A stretch of DNA of 64,000 nucleotides from the NCBI RefSeq assembly GCF_030272615.1, contig NC_081413.1, positions 185,454,115 through 185,518,114 on the forward strand, written 5' to 3'. The notes below the pieces were generated by a model, which saw only the letters and a program-made list of their open reading frames with translations, ran no database searches and had not been told where the DNA came from. Source of the DNA: Cryptomeria japonica (lineage: Eukaryota; Streptophyta; Pinopsida; Cupressales; Cupressaceae). Positions within the stretch are counted from its first letter, which is position 1; every line of letters begins with the position of its first letter. A program made the position numbers and the translations under genes. This document shows, piece by piece, positions 34,142 to 45,566 of this stretch.

Positions 34142-34370
34142 CTATTGGAATCCAATAACACTAAGAGGGGGGGTGAATCGGTGTTATACCAAAACGATCA
34201 ATTTTAGCCTTAATAAAACATGCATACACCAACCAGTATACTGGTACATACATAATTGAAAGAAGTAAAGAAACCAATAAGCCAATCATAACACACAAAA
34301 TTATATGTGGAAAACCTCAAAGAGGAAAAACCACGATGGGATTTGTGACCCACAATATCAATCCACGGGC
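34142..34370 (-). repeat. LTR fragment of the NA-4 LTR family
   Basis: About 230 bp matching 57537-57780 (AATCCAATAACACTAAGAGG, TTTTAGCCTTAATAAAACAT, GGGATTTGTGACCCACAATA). It is the 3' end of an LTR in minus orientation, cut by the start of the NA-3 LTR at 34371. No PBS follows it. Confidence 0.8.
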
Positions 34371-35504
34371 TGTTAGGCCCAATATGGAAAGCTAATGTAC
34401 TGAGAGGGGAAGGGTGAATCAGTACTCCAAAACTTTTCTTTAATAATAACCTTACTATTATGCATAAATAGAATAGTGCAGTAACATAAAATAAAGCTAA
34501 AACAAACAGATAACAATCATACATGATTCACTCCATAACACATATATTTTGGTTATGCAGAAACTCTTGGTTAGAGAGAAAAATTGGGGTGGGGATGGCA
34601 CCCACAACTTCACTACTACAATAATAAATATGCTCAGTTAGAGCTACATGTTTAGCTATTTCTGATAGCTTACCCTATTAGGAGTAGCAAGATCTATTAG
34701 ATCTACCTTGCTAAAGGATTTCACAACATTTATTTTGAATGCTGCACCTGGTTAGAGTCTTTTACCTTGTTAAAGGTTTCTCTTTCAACTTCACAATATT
34801 ACAATAAAATCATTACAAACATCTGCAACTTTACATCTGAAATGTTATAGCAGATTCTATGTGCTCAGAATAAGATTACCTTGCTTATAGCATACCTTGG
34901 TAACCCATATAGTAACTCGGTAAACCCTTCTGTTTACTCTGTTCTTTGATTGTTCCCTGAAAACCTTCTTGGTGACCTCTGTGTCTCTGTAATAGTCTTC
35001 TTTCATACATATATGCACACACCTTGCTCTTAATTCATGTTGTATAAATAGATCTCTTAAAATGGTGATCCAATTCATTGCTTCGATCTTACAAACAAGA
35101 TTCCTCGAATGAATAATTAAACAAAATATTTCATTGGTTAGATTGACCTTGTAATCATACACAATATTCTAGTGCAATTTCCAATGTAATGATGGTTAGA
35201 TGTGCCTCGATCTTATAACACGTTTTCATATGCATGTCTAGGTTCAATGTATCTGGTAACATGTTTCACTTGGTGACTATCAACTCAGTGTGTTAACTTT
35301 ACTGCTTGGTGGCCATAAAAAGATACTCGATAGATAGCTTCAGTGTACATTGTGTTCTGTGACTGCTTTCTTATGTAACTAACTAGACTATGCATACCAA
35401 CTTCTCTATTTATACCAACTGCATGATTTGATAGTGCTAACCGACTAGAATATATAGTATGACTTTGAATATAAAAACTAATGGCAACTTGATAAGTAGT
35501 AACA
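34371..35504 (-). repeat. 3' LTR of NA-3
   Basis: 1134 bp, minus strand TGTTACTACTTATC...GGGCCTAACA, directly after a PPT (35505-35517). It has the shared C-tract GATTCACCCTTCCCCTCTCA near its end (about 34404-34423). Confidence 0.78.
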
Positions 35505-35517
35505 ATCTCCCCTTTTG
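35505..35517 (-). promoter_or_regulatory. polypurine tract of NA-3
   Basis: Minus strand CAAAAGGGGAGAT immediately upstream of the 3' LTR. Further PPT-like tracts (AAGGGGAGTA) lie at about 35640, 35810 and 35840. Confidence 0.82.
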
Positions 35518-36155
35518 ACATTAGTTGAGATGTTTGACAAAAACTACTTTCAAAGTCATAACTCAAAAATCTATATACTTTGCAAAATGACTACACTTGA
35601 CAATATATACAATAGTCAATGAAATAGTATATGCAGATATACTCCCCTTATCATTATTCTATATATTACTTGGATTTTGCATGCTTGGTTTTGTTATGTG
35701 CTTGTGCGCTCTGCTAGCTCTGTATGCTCTGCTCGATATACTCCCCTGTATAGAATACTCAAAACTGTATTACCAAAACTGTATCACTCTTCAAGTATAG
35801 TATATTACTCCCCTTATGTAGTATCCTTATGTAGTATTACTCCCCTTTTTTGACAAACATCAAAAAATTAATTTCCATCCGGGGGTGGTAACTGATCAAA
35901 AATAGATTTATACTTGTTTCGGGCATCGGTGAGTGTGATTGAGAGTGCATCCTTTACACTTTCCATTAAAGAATTTTGTGCTTGAATATCAGCCAATAGT
36001 GATATTAAGCCATCAAGAGTGCTTCCCTCTTATGTAGTTGATAGGCGTGTAGCTCAGTTAATCTACTCTTGAACTGATGAGAGATGAGGAAGGAATAATG
36101 TCTGGAGGGTCATTATATCCATCCTAATCATATTCTCTTCATTTCTGAGTTCTAA
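35518..36155 (-). other. NA-3 3' untranslated region
   Basis: About 640 bp between ORF2 and the PPT. No domain. Contains repeated ACTCCCCTT/ACTCCCCTG sites (about 35640, 35740, 35808, 35838), i.e. multiple polypurine-like tracts on the element's sense strand. Confidence 0.5.
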
Positions 36156-38264
36156 CTATTGAGCCATGAGCTGTTGAAGCTTGGTATAAAAATTTTGAAC
36201 TGAATTAGGCTCGGTGGTCAACTTGGTTGAGAGATCGGTGATCTCTATCTCAATTGCATCAGTTTTATTCTTGATATCTTTAATGAATAAGGAAAATGTA
36301 CAAAGTTTCTGAAATAAATAAAGAATATGCTTTAGTTGAGGGGACAACTTAGCAATGAATTTGACAAGCTTTACTTTTCCTATAGCGAGAGCTTTTTGTA
36401 CCTCTTCTATCATCTTTGCAGTAAGCTCTTTATCTTTTAGCTTGCTCAAGTACTCAGATGCATCAACTCCATATGTTTCTATTTGAGTAAGGAGTTCATC
36501 CAGTTGAATGTGGATGGCTACATCGGTTGACACTATTGCTAAAGGTAGCATATCTATTAGTAGTGTCTTCACCTCCTGTAGTACTTTATTCTTCTTTTGA
36601 ATGGCCAATTGTTTTTCTTGTTCGGCCTTTGCTTTGCATAGTTCACCAAAATCAATAAGTGCTTGCCCTTTTAATTTTGAGATATCCACATTGGGAAACA
36701 CTATCGGTTTAGTTAAATCAACTTTGAAACTATGCTTTCTCACCTTCCTCTCTTTACCTTTGGTCGATTGTACTAAGACAAGTGCTTGTGAGGCTTGCTG
36801 ACCCTTGGTAGGTTGCTCAGTAGATGCAACACTTTGGTTGATTCCTATAGCCGTTGTGGTGTCCTTGGGTGTCTCGGTACTAGGGGTCTCAGCTATAACA
36901 TTTTCAGTGCTTGACAGTGCTTGAGACATCTGATCTTTAGTTGTATCTTCTGCTACTTCAGACTTGTGACCTTCAGTGCCTTGTTCTGTATCCTTAGGAG
37001 CTTCGATAGAGATAGGTGTAGAGGAGGATTCTTCTCTAAATTTCTTAGATAAAACCTTTATCATCTTTGTAGCCTTTCTTGTAGCCTTAGGTACTACAAT
37101 GCTCATTTTTACTTTTTCTTTCACCTCTTCATAAGTTCCATATCTTAGTTCAGTAGCATGCCTTGGCAATGAAAGATAGGCATTAATTTGTTGTTGTGTA
37201 ATATCATAGTAAATCTCATAACCCATTGGTGGCAAAGATTGAGTCCTTGGTTCAACAACATTCATATAGTAGTAATCGATGTCTACCTCAAAACATATAT
37301 CATCCTTATATTTCTCTACCAGCTGTGGTGGAATCCTGTACCTATTATGCATCTTCTCTTGAAATTTGCTGAAATAGTCATCCATGATATCATTAAAATT
37401 ATCTTCCAATTTCTTGATAAAATCATTGATTTGATGGGTGATAGGTCGGTGTAGCTCCCAAACTACTTTACCGACTGAGGGAAAGAACTTCTCAAAGTAG
37501 AAAAACATGCATACAAGAAGTGAACCAAACTTTAGTGTATTTATCGAGTTGTTCTTCTTTGGCTTCCTTATTGTGTTCAGGTTCTCAAACAAGTTCTTCA
37601 GTAGCACTTCACATAAATCTACTTTCATTCCCTTTTTCACTAATTTATAGGCTAAGTCAACTACTACACATGGTACACTATTTTCCCTTGCTGATTGGAA
37701 GAAATAGTAACCAATTACTCTAATTGAAAACTTAAGTTCTGCATCAGTGACATTGTTCAATTTCAGTCCTCGGTAATCAGATTCTACTCCAGTTAGACTG
37801 ATTAATTCCTATGATATCATTTTATGTGCTCGTGCATGATCATAGATAGGATACCTGGTGATCACATGAATGATTTCCTTAGTGATTTTGAATGGTTTCT
37901 CCTCTAGCCACATAAAATCATCATGAACTCAGCTTAAAACAAACTTAACCCACTAGAGTTTGAACACACGGGGATAGGCTAGGGCTTCAGTTAATCCCTT
38001 GATTTTGATATGCTCGTACTTGCTATCCATTTTGCCATCGGTACAAAGTTCATCATATGTGTCACTAATCTCAACATGATCGAGTTCTTCAACACGGCAT
38101 TTGGTGAAGAATCTAACATCTTCAACTAACAAGACTCGATCAGGGATGAGTGAAAATGCAGTTTTGTCATCTGGTTCAGAGGCGACTTTAGGAGTCAAAG
38201 AGTACTTCAGTGAGGGCTTCTCCACATTCTTGACAACTATGGGATCTTGGATTTTGGGCGCCAT
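36156..38264 (-). pseudogene. NA-3 ORF2, short version (about 700 codons)
   Basis: Frame from ATG 38264 (MAPKIQDPIVVKNVEK) to a stop just before 36156, 703 codons with only a few stops around 37780-37950. It is intact for its last 534 codons (37760 downward). Conserved pieces: WLEEKPFKITKEIIHVIT (about 37910-37860), LKFGSLLVCMFFYFEKFFPS (about 37530-37470), LVEKYKDDICFEVDIDYYYM (about 37325-37265) and LPPMGYEIYYDI (about 37230-37195). Then come a Lys-rich patch (PKATRKATKMIKVLSKKF), a Thr/Ser/Glu-rich linker and a helical C-terminus. It lacks the long basic SPRR/TPKKK region of NA-2. Function unknown. Confidence 0.8.
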
Positions 38265-38849
38265 TGTAGATTTCAGGTAAAGACTTAGCAAACTATCCTT
38301 AGGGTTTGACGGTTTACAAATGACTGATGCTTCACACTCGGTAGTTAATAGCAATTTGACAAGATCGGAAACCAGCTTAACAGTGTGATGAGATTTGATG
38401 TAAATACCTTGAAATTCGCTCTAAATGAAGTTTGATCGCCTTGATTTGCTCTGCTTTTCTCTCTTGAAAACTTGGTGAATGAGAATGACCACGAAAATAC
38501 CTTTAAGTACACAAAAATACCTTATTGGGCTCCTTGTGGGTTAGGTCAAAACATTAAATGCACTCGGTTTACCTTTAACCGATTTACTCCTCTTTTTTTT
38601 TTGTTTTAACTGAGTAACCAAATTTCCTTCATTTACCGACTTGACAGGCTTCCTGTAGACACCGAATTAACAAGTTTCCTATAAAGTACTTTTGATTGAT
38701 TTGCAAACTTACTAATGCATCTTAACTATGCAGATTTTGAATTTTGTACATAATAGAATAGGAACTATTATGATTTAACCTTTAGAGAATGTAGTCCCTT
38801 CATACCTTTTCTGATTAATTTGGAATAGGTGCACCTAACTCGGTAGGTA
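38265..38849 (-). other. NA-3 region between ORF1 and ORF2
   Basis: About 585 bp, AT-rich, no domain found. Contains ACCGAnTT and CGGTT motifs like those in the other NA inter-ORF regions. Confidence 0.45.
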
Positions 38850-39428
38850 AGGTGCTTTCTTCATCTGACATGATTTCCTTCTTTTTCTAAATCATCTTAA
38901 ATTTTTTCTTTTATGTCTTCAGTGCTCTTCTAGGTTGATCTCTACAATCTCTAGCTAAATGTCCATCTTTGTGACAATGAAAACATGCCATACCATGATT
39001 TCTCCATGATCTTCGGTTGTTCATTCCAAACCTTATAAAATAGTTGGCACTAATATGTCCATATCTTCCACAAAATTTGTACCATATCCTTGTATTGTAA
39101 TCCCATGGTACTGCTACATATTATCGATAAGGATCTGTGTGAGTTTGGTAACCTCTAGTGTTTGCTCGGTGTGCAGACCACATGTGATTCTTTTGCTTAG
39201 ACCAGCACTTCTCAGTACTATGTCCATATCTATTGCATTTTTTACAAAACCCTTTGTATTTTGCATTCTGATAGTTTTTAACAGACTTTGTCCCACATTG
39301 ATTAGATGTGTGACCATATTTATTGCAATTGTAACAATATCCATTGGACTTAGTGATATTCGGTTGCTTACCTTTTCTAATCTGGCATATGTTGGCAGTA
39401 TGACCTTGATTTCATCTATCAGTTTCAT
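38850..39428 (-). pseudogene. NA-3 ORF1, C-terminal zinc-knuckle half
   Basis: The correct minus-strand frame starts inside a first knuckle (GHTANIC at the 39428 edge) and then reads CYNCNKYGHTSNQC, CKKCNRYGHSTEKC, a degenerate CGRYGHISANY and CFHCHKDGHLARDC. That makes four knuckles plus the cut one. An acidic tail (DEESTLPTELGAP) closes the protein. The N-terminal coiled coil is missing. The longer minus-strand frame at 39114-39428 in another register is a shadow. Confidence 0.72.
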
Positions 39429-39430
39429 CC

Positions 39431-39624
39431 TACCTGCTCCCCCTGAACTGAATATTCATTAATGAAAATAACTCCACATCTCCATAACTCCCCCTAATGT
39501 ATACAAATCATTCTATTCCTTTTCACATCTATATCACTCCCCCTTTGACATCAATGCCACCAAAAATTCTAAAAAGAATGTCGAAGATCCCAAAAAACCT
39601 GTACAATGAATATCCCAAAATATC
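39431..39624 (-). other. NA-4 3' untranslated region, truncated
   Basis: Contains three sense-strand polypurine-like tracts (GGGGGAGCAG at 39433-39442; TAGGGGGAGTTATG near 39490; CAAAGGGGGAGTGA near 39540), the same set as in NA-2 and NA-5. The final PPT and 3' LTR are lost at the junction with NA-3. Confidence 0.6.
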
Positions 39625-42600
39625 TTACCGGAGCTTAACCAATTTTAGAATTTTTGGATAAGCCTTCTCTAGTAGCTCAAGATAGGTATCCCAACCTATT
39701 TTGAATGTGCCAAAAATTGATACAAGTCCACTTAATATATGTGCAAATGACTCTTTCTCATTTACCTCTATTGGTGTGGGCTTTCCCACCATATCCTTTC
39801 TTATGTACACTGAGTGAATCCAATTGGGGACTCACTAAGCCTCTCAAACTTCTGGCCCTTCTGATAATTTTGTCTCTTTCCTTCTCAAGAACATAAATTT
39901 GGGCTTCCAAAATTAAAATTTGACCATCAATTGATGTAGTCAATGAAATCAATCCATCAAAGGAATTAGCTATATTTACATTTTTCTCCTGAAGTTCATT
40001 TATCTTCTTATCCATATTAGCTATAAGTATATCAGTGTTACAACATACCCTATAAATATGTGTGCACTGCTTTAAATAATTTTCTATTAGTTTCAGCTTC
40101 TCATCAATCTTTTTCTTCTTAGATTCAATCACCTGATCAAATGTAGCTCTCTTAGCCTGAGTGAACCTCTCCAATGCTTGTCGGTTTGAAATCTGGTATA
40201 AGGATTGAAAATCCTTTGAAATATGCTCAGTGATTGTCTTAAGCTTTCCAGATGAGCTTGCTTCATTGTCAATCTTGTACTCCGAGACTAGTCTGTGTAG
40301 AACAGTGATTGACTGATCAATAATCCCTTTGTCTGTAGATCCCTCCTTCATCAATTTTTGTGTTGCCATCATCATGAGTTCAGTAGGGCTCATCTTTGTT
40401 ATGTTTTTCTTTTCAACCTATGAGGTGTCAATTGACAACAATGATGGACCAAATACCGGTTCCCTATCGCTTTCTCATTTCTTCTCCTCTGATTATTTAA
40501 CCTTTATAACTTCATCACTTGCATAGGTGGCTTCACCACTTGGTGCAATTTATGTAATTGTTGGTTCCTCTATAGGAATTGTAACCTCAACCTGTACATT
40601 TGTATCCAGAGGATTGTTATCCTAAATATTAGTATCCTGTACATCATTAAATTTTTCACTCTCTATGTTAACCAGTTTATCAATATTGGTTTGTACATTT
40701 GTATCTACCAGGGGCTGGATTTCCACTATCTTAATATATTTCAAAATTGAGGGTAAGTACCCATAATCCCTTTCCCTTTTCCTTCAACTAGGGTGTCTAT
40801 AGTGTTTGTCTTTGATTCCAGTGAAGTAAAGTATCCTCTATTCTCTCCAAATAATTTAAACCATACTTTTTGAGTCTCTTTTATTATTTCATTTACCCTT
40901 CCTAGCATTAGATTGGTTATTCTATGTTTTCTATTAGACTTTTCTATCTTCCATCTTAATTGTCTTTTCCATTTCTTTTGGGGCAATAGTAACACAAACA
41001 TATAATAACTCTTGAATTTTAATATGCTTAGATCTTGCATAGCTGACAGTCTCCTAGCATCTAACATATTATACAATTCTACCAGTATTTGATTTTCACT
41101 TTATATTAACTCTTTCTTATAAATAGCCAAGTATAATAAGATTGCTTCCTCTACCTCTCTTTGTTCATCCTCTTCTAAGTGATCATACTAAAACTGTACA
41201 TTCTTTAACATGCCATCCTTAGTGATTTCATCTACTAATTTTACACAAGTTTTAGGTGGAACCTTACCAAATTAAATAGTTGTATCAGTTTCATTCTTCT
41301 TCTTCCTCTTTGTAGTGTCAGATGTGGCTGAAGTGGTTAATTTTGGTGCTTTCTTCTGTGCCGGTATTTTGAATGTAGCCTTCCTAATTAGTTTATTTTT
41401 ATCTGCTACCTTTGCTTCCTCTGTTTTCTTTCTAACAACCCTCTTGAATGTCAATGGTGTGTCATCCTCAGATTTAGACTCTATTGTAATAGGCTTAATG
41501 TGTACTTTTGGATTCTTCCTCTTCCCACCTTTATCTAGGACAAAATTAATGCCTTAATGTCCTGTGAGACATTCTCAACAAATTTTCTTGCCTTTCCTTC
41601 TTTCTTCTCTCTCATCTTCCAGTTTAACTCAGTTTCAACCTCATGTATTTTTTGTTGTGCAGTAACACAGGGTTTCTCTGCCTCATCATGAATTTGTGCA
41701 TCCACCTCATAGCCCATTTCCTCAATCCAAATCTTTTGAGGCTTAACTGCTTCCATAATTGCTTCATCCTTCTTTACCATGAAGCATATGTTAGTTGAAT
41801 ATTTTTCTACAATATGCTTAGGTAACCTTACCCTGGACCTCATAGATTTCTGAAATGCCTTGAAATATCCCCATACTTTATCATCTCTCTGACTGCCTAG
41901 AGCAGCAATTGACTGTTTCAATAGTCTCCCTACCAGGATGTCAAATGCTCATTTCCTCTTACCAAAACCAAGTGTATCATTCATGAAAAATAACATTAAG
42001 AAAAATATCAAGTTTCCATACCAAAAGGTTCCCTTCTTTTCACCCTTAAGCTTTTCTAGGTTTATTAACTACTCATCTAGCATCCAACCACATAGATCCA
42101 ATTTAACATTTTATCTCATCATTTTGTATGCAGCCAAAATGCAGGAACTAGAAACTGAATTCAATGGGTTTGACTGAGTTACCTTATACCCAATGATCAT
42201 GCTACCAAATTTGATTTCCATGTCGGTAATAGTGCTCACTCTCATAGATCTCCTATCAGATGTCATACCGGTGATTTTGTTCACGAAATCATTTGAAACC
42301 TTCTTATCTAGATGTTACCCAACTGATGGTAAACCAATGATTGCCCAGATGAATTCCTGGGTGATTTTGTAAGCTCTATCTAACCAGATAAAATCTCCAT
42401 GTACTCTACTCAAAACATTCCTAATTATCTCATCTTCAAATTCAGGAATGTCTAGAATGCCAGTAAACCCTAAGTCTTCAATATGCTTGTACGTTGGTTT
42501 GATCTTTCTAGATTCTCCCATCAAATTTCTCATATACATGCCCTTAATTTCTCATGTTCCCAGGTCCTCAATGTGACAGTCAATGTATTCCCTAACATCT

Positions 42601-42764
42601 TCAACATAGACAGCTCCCTCTGGAACACATGTTAATGCTCCAACCAAATCTTCCTGGGTAGCCACATGTGGATACTGCTTGAAAATTGGTCGAAGACAGT
42701 TCTTAACCTCTACTATAGTTGGGTTTACAACAAAAATAGGAATAGATGATGATCCCGCTTTCAT
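39625..42764 (-). pseudogene. NA-4 ORF2 (heavily broken)
   Basis: About 1046 codons from ATG 42764 (MKAGSSSIPIFVVNPTIVEV) to 39625, with many stops and several frame changes. Recognisable pieces: RNVLSRVHGDFIWLDRAYKI then TQEFIWAIIGLPSVG (42430-42315), GYKVTQSNPLNSVSSS (about 42190-42145), IVEKYSTNICFMVKKDEAIM (about 41810-41755, with the usual DDICF reading TNICF), IWIEEMGYEVDAQIH (about 41735-41690), a Lys-rich linker (41272-41454) and a coiled-coil tail (39758-40393, KKKIDEKLKLIENYLKQC). Same protein family as the other NA ORF2s, about the same length as in NA-2. Function unknown. Confidence 0.78.
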
Positions 42765-43249
42765 GTTTAAAGATAAATACCTTTTGATCATTCTTGATGA
42801 AAATCTCCAACAAATTCTTCCAGGCGCCGGTGAAATCTCTCAAGAATAAATCTGATTTCTCTAAAATGCCTTGATCACTCTTAGTTGCTTTGAATCATTT
42901 TGGAATCTCTCTAAATGCAAGGTAATCAATAAAGAAGTGAATTTGACCTTTTAACCTCCACGAAAAACCCTAATCATCTATTGACATAAATGACTGTCGG
43001 TGAAAGATACCGGATCTTGAACTGAACATATCCATGCCTGATAAGCATCTCCAATGTTTGGAACATCTTCTAGAACCTCTTCTTGGGGCATATGCACCAT
43101 CTTCATGAATTTTGCCTACCCCCTAAGGCATTTGCCTCAGTTACCAGATGAGCTACCTACCAATGCAGGAGCAACCTCCTCTTCCAGATAAGTAACCGAT
43201 GTATTTACATATGATTATTATTGTTTAGTCTTCCTAACCTGTCTCTGAG
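42765..43249 (-). other. NA-4 region between ORF1 and ORF2
   Basis: About 485 bp, no domain beyond the weak acidic tail of ORF1 near 43110-43249. AT-rich. Confidence 0.45.
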
Positions 43250-43909
43250 TATGATCTTGTCAGATTTCACTAACCTTGTTTTTCCCTTTCTCATTTGATC
43301 TTCCATTACCAACTGGTGGATTTCTGCTTCTACAAAATTTAGCAATATGTCCAATCTTATTACATGCATAACATGTAACATTGTTTCTTTGAATTGCTTT
43401 TCTCAAACTGGTGAAATTTCTTGACTTGCACTAATTAGCCATATGTCCAAACTTTCCACATGCATAGCATTTAACATTCATTTTGCAATCTTCTATTTTA
43501 TTAACATACTTATTGCATTTATAACATTTATCAGGAGTAGAATCAGGGTTTTGAATTGCTTTGTTTCTACATTGTCTAGCCATGTGACCAAAACTATTGC
43601 AAACAAAACATCTACCATTAAATTTATAAGCATTAAATTGCCTTATCGGTGCCTTATTTTTTTTATCTTCATTAGTAGTATTGAAACTCTATCGTTGCTC
43701 AAATCCAAGTCCACTAGAATCTCTAATCTGACTTGTCTCTTCAATAACTCATCTAGCTATTATGAGCTAATCTTGAATTTTTCTTTATACTCACTTGCAG
43801 TAGTTATATCTTCTCATATAATTATCATTTGTCTCTCAATCTCTTGTTCATTACTCTGGGATTGTACTAAATCAGTTCTCAACATATCATTCTCATGAAC
43901 CAACCTACT
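43250..43909 (-). pseudogene. NA-4 ORF1, C-terminal part (coil end and zinc knuckles)
   Basis: Begins at the Gy3 insertion with HENDMLRTDLVQSQSNEQEI, the end of the coiled coil. The knuckles follow: CFVCNSFGHMARQC, CYKCNKYVNKIEDC (His replaced by Asn), CYACGKFGHMANxC and CYACNKIGHIAKFC. Several stops. The matching N-terminal half is at 57116-57466, beyond Gy3. Confidence 0.75.
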
Positions 43910-45480
43910 TGGTGCAGGAGCACCTAGTTTTTAGTGCATTTTCAAAATTTTGGTGTGATAGTCTATATTTTGGAATAGGTGTTTGAATAATGGACTACTT
44001 AGAGGTTGACATGTGTTTTTTATAGTCATTTGAAGGGTGATTGTCACCAAGGTTGTTTGTTTTCACAAATTTGGCCTATGAGCCCTTGTAAGCCTAAAAA
44101 TGGCATAAATTTGCATTATGATGTAAAAAGTCTTGTAAAGCCTCATTAGGAATTTAGGAATGTCATTTTAATGTTATGGAGTCATTCTAGGAGATTTAGT
44201 TTGGGTAGAAAGGCATAAAATGCAAAAATACACATTTGAGCAAAAGTTGTCAGTGTTGCTTGGCAACATTTTGTAACTTTTTGAGCAACTTTGTATTTTT
44301 GAGAAAATCGGTGGTTATGAAACTGATGAAGATTTGGTTATGACAAAAATGACATATAAAATTCTCTGAGAATGATTGTACATGGGTTGGAATATTTGTG
44401 AGAAAGTTTGAATAGATTTTGAAGACAATTTCTAGATTTTACCTTGTATTTTCTCAATTTTTGGAGCAGCAACCCGTACATAATGGATTGATCTTGCTAC
44501 TATTATTTCATGGTGGTTTTGTGTATTGTATTTTATTGCTTGGAAGGTGTTTTTAATTTCTTTTAGTGCAGGTTTGAAGTGTGTTTACAAATTTGTATTT
44601 CTCTCGGCCTGAGCAAGGGCTCAAGAGCCCAGTCATGGTTCCAACTTGAAATCCCTTGAGTTTTTCTCAATGGCCCTTGGGATTAAAGTTATGGAACCCT
44701 TTTAAAGTGTAAATATGTTTTTTAATGGCCTAGAATTTGTTGGGAAGCAACTTGTTATCATTTCCTAGGAAGCTCCTTCATAGACTGGTTAGGAAAATGA
44801 TTGACAACTTTGTAATTGCTTGCAGGGAAGAAGAGTTGTGAATGTGTCAAGTGTTTGGCTTGAAATTATGATGTGTAGAATATCCTCTATGAAAAGGTGG
44901 AGGTGTGACAGGGTGGAGAGAGAAAAAAAACCCATTGGAGAAGACTGCTAAGTTCTAAACCCTTTAAAAATGCAATTTTTGGGATCCATACTAGTATAGA
45001 CAAACCACACTACCTAACCTAGTGGATCACAAAGTTTATCCAATAGGGTACTCAGATCACTAAATGTCTTGGAAGGTTCTTTGAGATATTTTTTGAGTAA
45101 TTGCCCAAAAACCGGTAAGGTAGGGCTAATTGGGGCTCTAGGGCTACTAGGCCTAGAAAATAGGAGAAAGAGGAAGCAATGAGGAAATGGTGAAAAACCA
45201 ATTGAAGAATCATTTGAGTTGAATTGAAACACCTATAAGACACCCCCTAAAACCCCTACAAGTACATGTTGGAGAGTTGGATAGCATAATGGTTGGATTT
45301 ACCCTTGTGAATCTCAATCATGCTTGAAGCAACTAAAGATCACAAATTGATAGGGAGCACTCCAAGAGAGTTTGAGTGTGTGACTCGTGAAAGGACAAGT
45401 GAAGAGTGATAGGAGCCCACTAAAACATCATTCAAATACCTATTGAACCAAGTGTGACTCTCTTTGAGAACCCCTCCGCA
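43910..45480 (+). repeat. 5' LTR of Gy3
   Basis: 1571 bp from TGGTGCAGGAGCACC to CCCCTCCGCA. The first bases contain a perfect 5-bp inverted repeat GGTGC-AGGA-GCACC. The matching 3' copy is 55796-57110. Confidence 0.85.
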
Positions 45481-45486
45481 TAAAAG

Positions 45487-45501
45487 TGGTATCAGAGCGA
45501 G
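45487..45501 (+). promoter_or_regulatory. PBS of Gy3 (tRNA-iMet type)
   Basis: TGGTATCAGAGCGAG six bases after the LTR end. Confidence 0.88.
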
Positions 45502-45566
45502 TTAAGATTTGGGGAAGAAGCTAGTTCATGTTAGAGACTTAGTCATGAGGAGAAAATAGTCTCAGG

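Larger units (their letters stand above)
34371..39430 (-). mobile_element. NA-3: large non-autonomous LTR element, 5' end missing
   Basis: Minus-strand order from right to left: ORF1 knuckle part (38850-39428), ORF2 (36156-38264), PPT, 3' LTR (34371-35504). The 5' LTR, PBS and coiled-coil half of ORF1 are absent. At about 39430 the sequence switches inside a zinc knuckle to the 3' untranslated region of NA-4. No pol genes. Its LTR is a separate family from NA-1, NA-2 and NA-4. Confidence 0.8.

Noticed and set aside
34142-34370. The LTR fragment next to Gy2 gag as the Gy2 5' LTR
   Set aside because: It matches the LTR of NA-4, not a gypsy LTR, and has no PBS between it and gag.
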